Source: Bacillota bacterium (GTDB lineage Bacteria; Bacillota; DTU030; DUMP01). From it: a DNA stretch of 13,141 nucleotides. The stretch lies in assembly GCA_012735455.1 (NCBI GenBank), contig JAAYHG010000162.1, forward strand, positions 1 through 13,141. Direction: 5' to 3'. This document shows, piece after piece, positions 13,025-13,141 of the stretch. Every line of letters starts with the position of its first letter. The first letter of the stretch is position 1. The notes under the pieces are model-generated. The model did no database searches, had not been told where the DNA came from, and saw only the letters and a list, made by a program, of their open reading frames with translations. The position numbers and the translations under genes were made by a program.

Positions 13025-13141
13025 ATGAACATTAACCAGTTGCGTACCCTGGTGGCCTTGTCTGAGTGCAAGAGTTTTTCGTTGGCAGCGGAAAAACTGT
13101 TCTTAACCCAACCGGCTGTTAGTTTTCAAATCAACTCCCTA
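13025..13141 (+). CDS. LysR-type transcriptional regulator, N-terminal part (runs off window)
   Basis: The ATG at 13025 opens a frame that is still open at the last base, giving 39 residues. They read as the classic LysR winged-helix start: MNINQLRTLVAL, then SFSLAAEKLFLTQPAVSFQINSL. The AAEKLFLTQPAVSFQI recognition helix region is almost diagnostic. Such regulators usually control a neighbouring or divergent gene in response to a small ligand and repress their own synthesis. No credible divergent protein gene is present to the left; the nearest upstream element is the structured RNA, on the same strand. The target and ligand are therefore unknown. Confidence 0.9.
   Translation, partial: MNINQLRTLVALSECKSFSLAAEKLFLTQPAVSFQINSL

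Noticed and set aside
12820..13071. 83-codon frame on the - strand
   Set aside because: It runs through the lysR start, the inverted repeat and the structured RNA, resembles no protein, and has no good ribosome binding site.

Overview
The window looks like chromosomal DNA of an endospore-forming, anaerobic, moderately high-G+C Firmicute of the Moorella/Desulfotomaculum type. This is an inference. It rests on a complete bacterial selenocysteine insertion cluster (selA, selB, selC/tRNA-Sec), two CotF-type spore coat genes behind a textbook sigma-G-like promoter, a quinone-type prenyl transferase pair, and strong purine-rich ribosome binding sites with frequent GTG starts.

Left part (1-2300): the 3' end of an EamA/DMT permease gene with its terminator, a membrane-anchored PQQ/WD-like beta-propeller protein, and, on the opposite strand and sharing stop-codon bases with it, a small two-domain ferredoxin with a zinc-ribbon-like tail. 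Middle (2330-7500): a selenocysteine block on the + strand. It holds selA, a four-helix membrane protein of unknown role squeezed between selA and selB, selB, an M20 metallopeptidase gene, and then tRNA-Sec with its own promoter and a strong intrinsic terminator. SelA and SelB respectively make and deliver the Sec-tRNA specified by selC. No selD and no obvious selenoprotein gene is in the window.

7500-9800: an Asp/Glu racemase-family gene (- strand) divergent from a nitronate monooxygenase-type flavoprotein gene (+ strand). The promoter of the flavoprotein gene is covered by three alternating copies of a CAGGA half-site, which looks like an operator. Two hairpins separate it from the convergent operon that follows. 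9800-12350 (- strand): a four-gene run consisting of two small CotF-like spore proteins, a long-chain polyprenyl diphosphate synthase and a UbiA/MenA-like prenyltransferase. It starts from a sigma-G-like promoter and has a possible attenuating hairpin between the sporulation pair and the quinone pair.

Right part (12420-13141): a roughly 700-base stretch without a credible protein gene, ending in the start of a LysR-type regulator. It contains a short promoter-to-terminator unit and, at about 12593-12908, the most remarkable object in the window. This is a sequence that folds by hand into a closed multi-branch RNA: an 18-bp closing helix around five long arms, with about 112 pairs, and about 30 G.U wobbles that pair only in the + strand transcript. 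The arms are joined by 7-8-base linkers that repeat a GAGCNAA-like motif. I do not recognise it as any standard RNA (not 6S, SRP, tmRNA, RNase P or a riboswitch I know), so it is the best candidate for an undescribed system here. A perfect 10-bp inverted repeat lies directly before the lysR start and covers its probable ribosome binding site.
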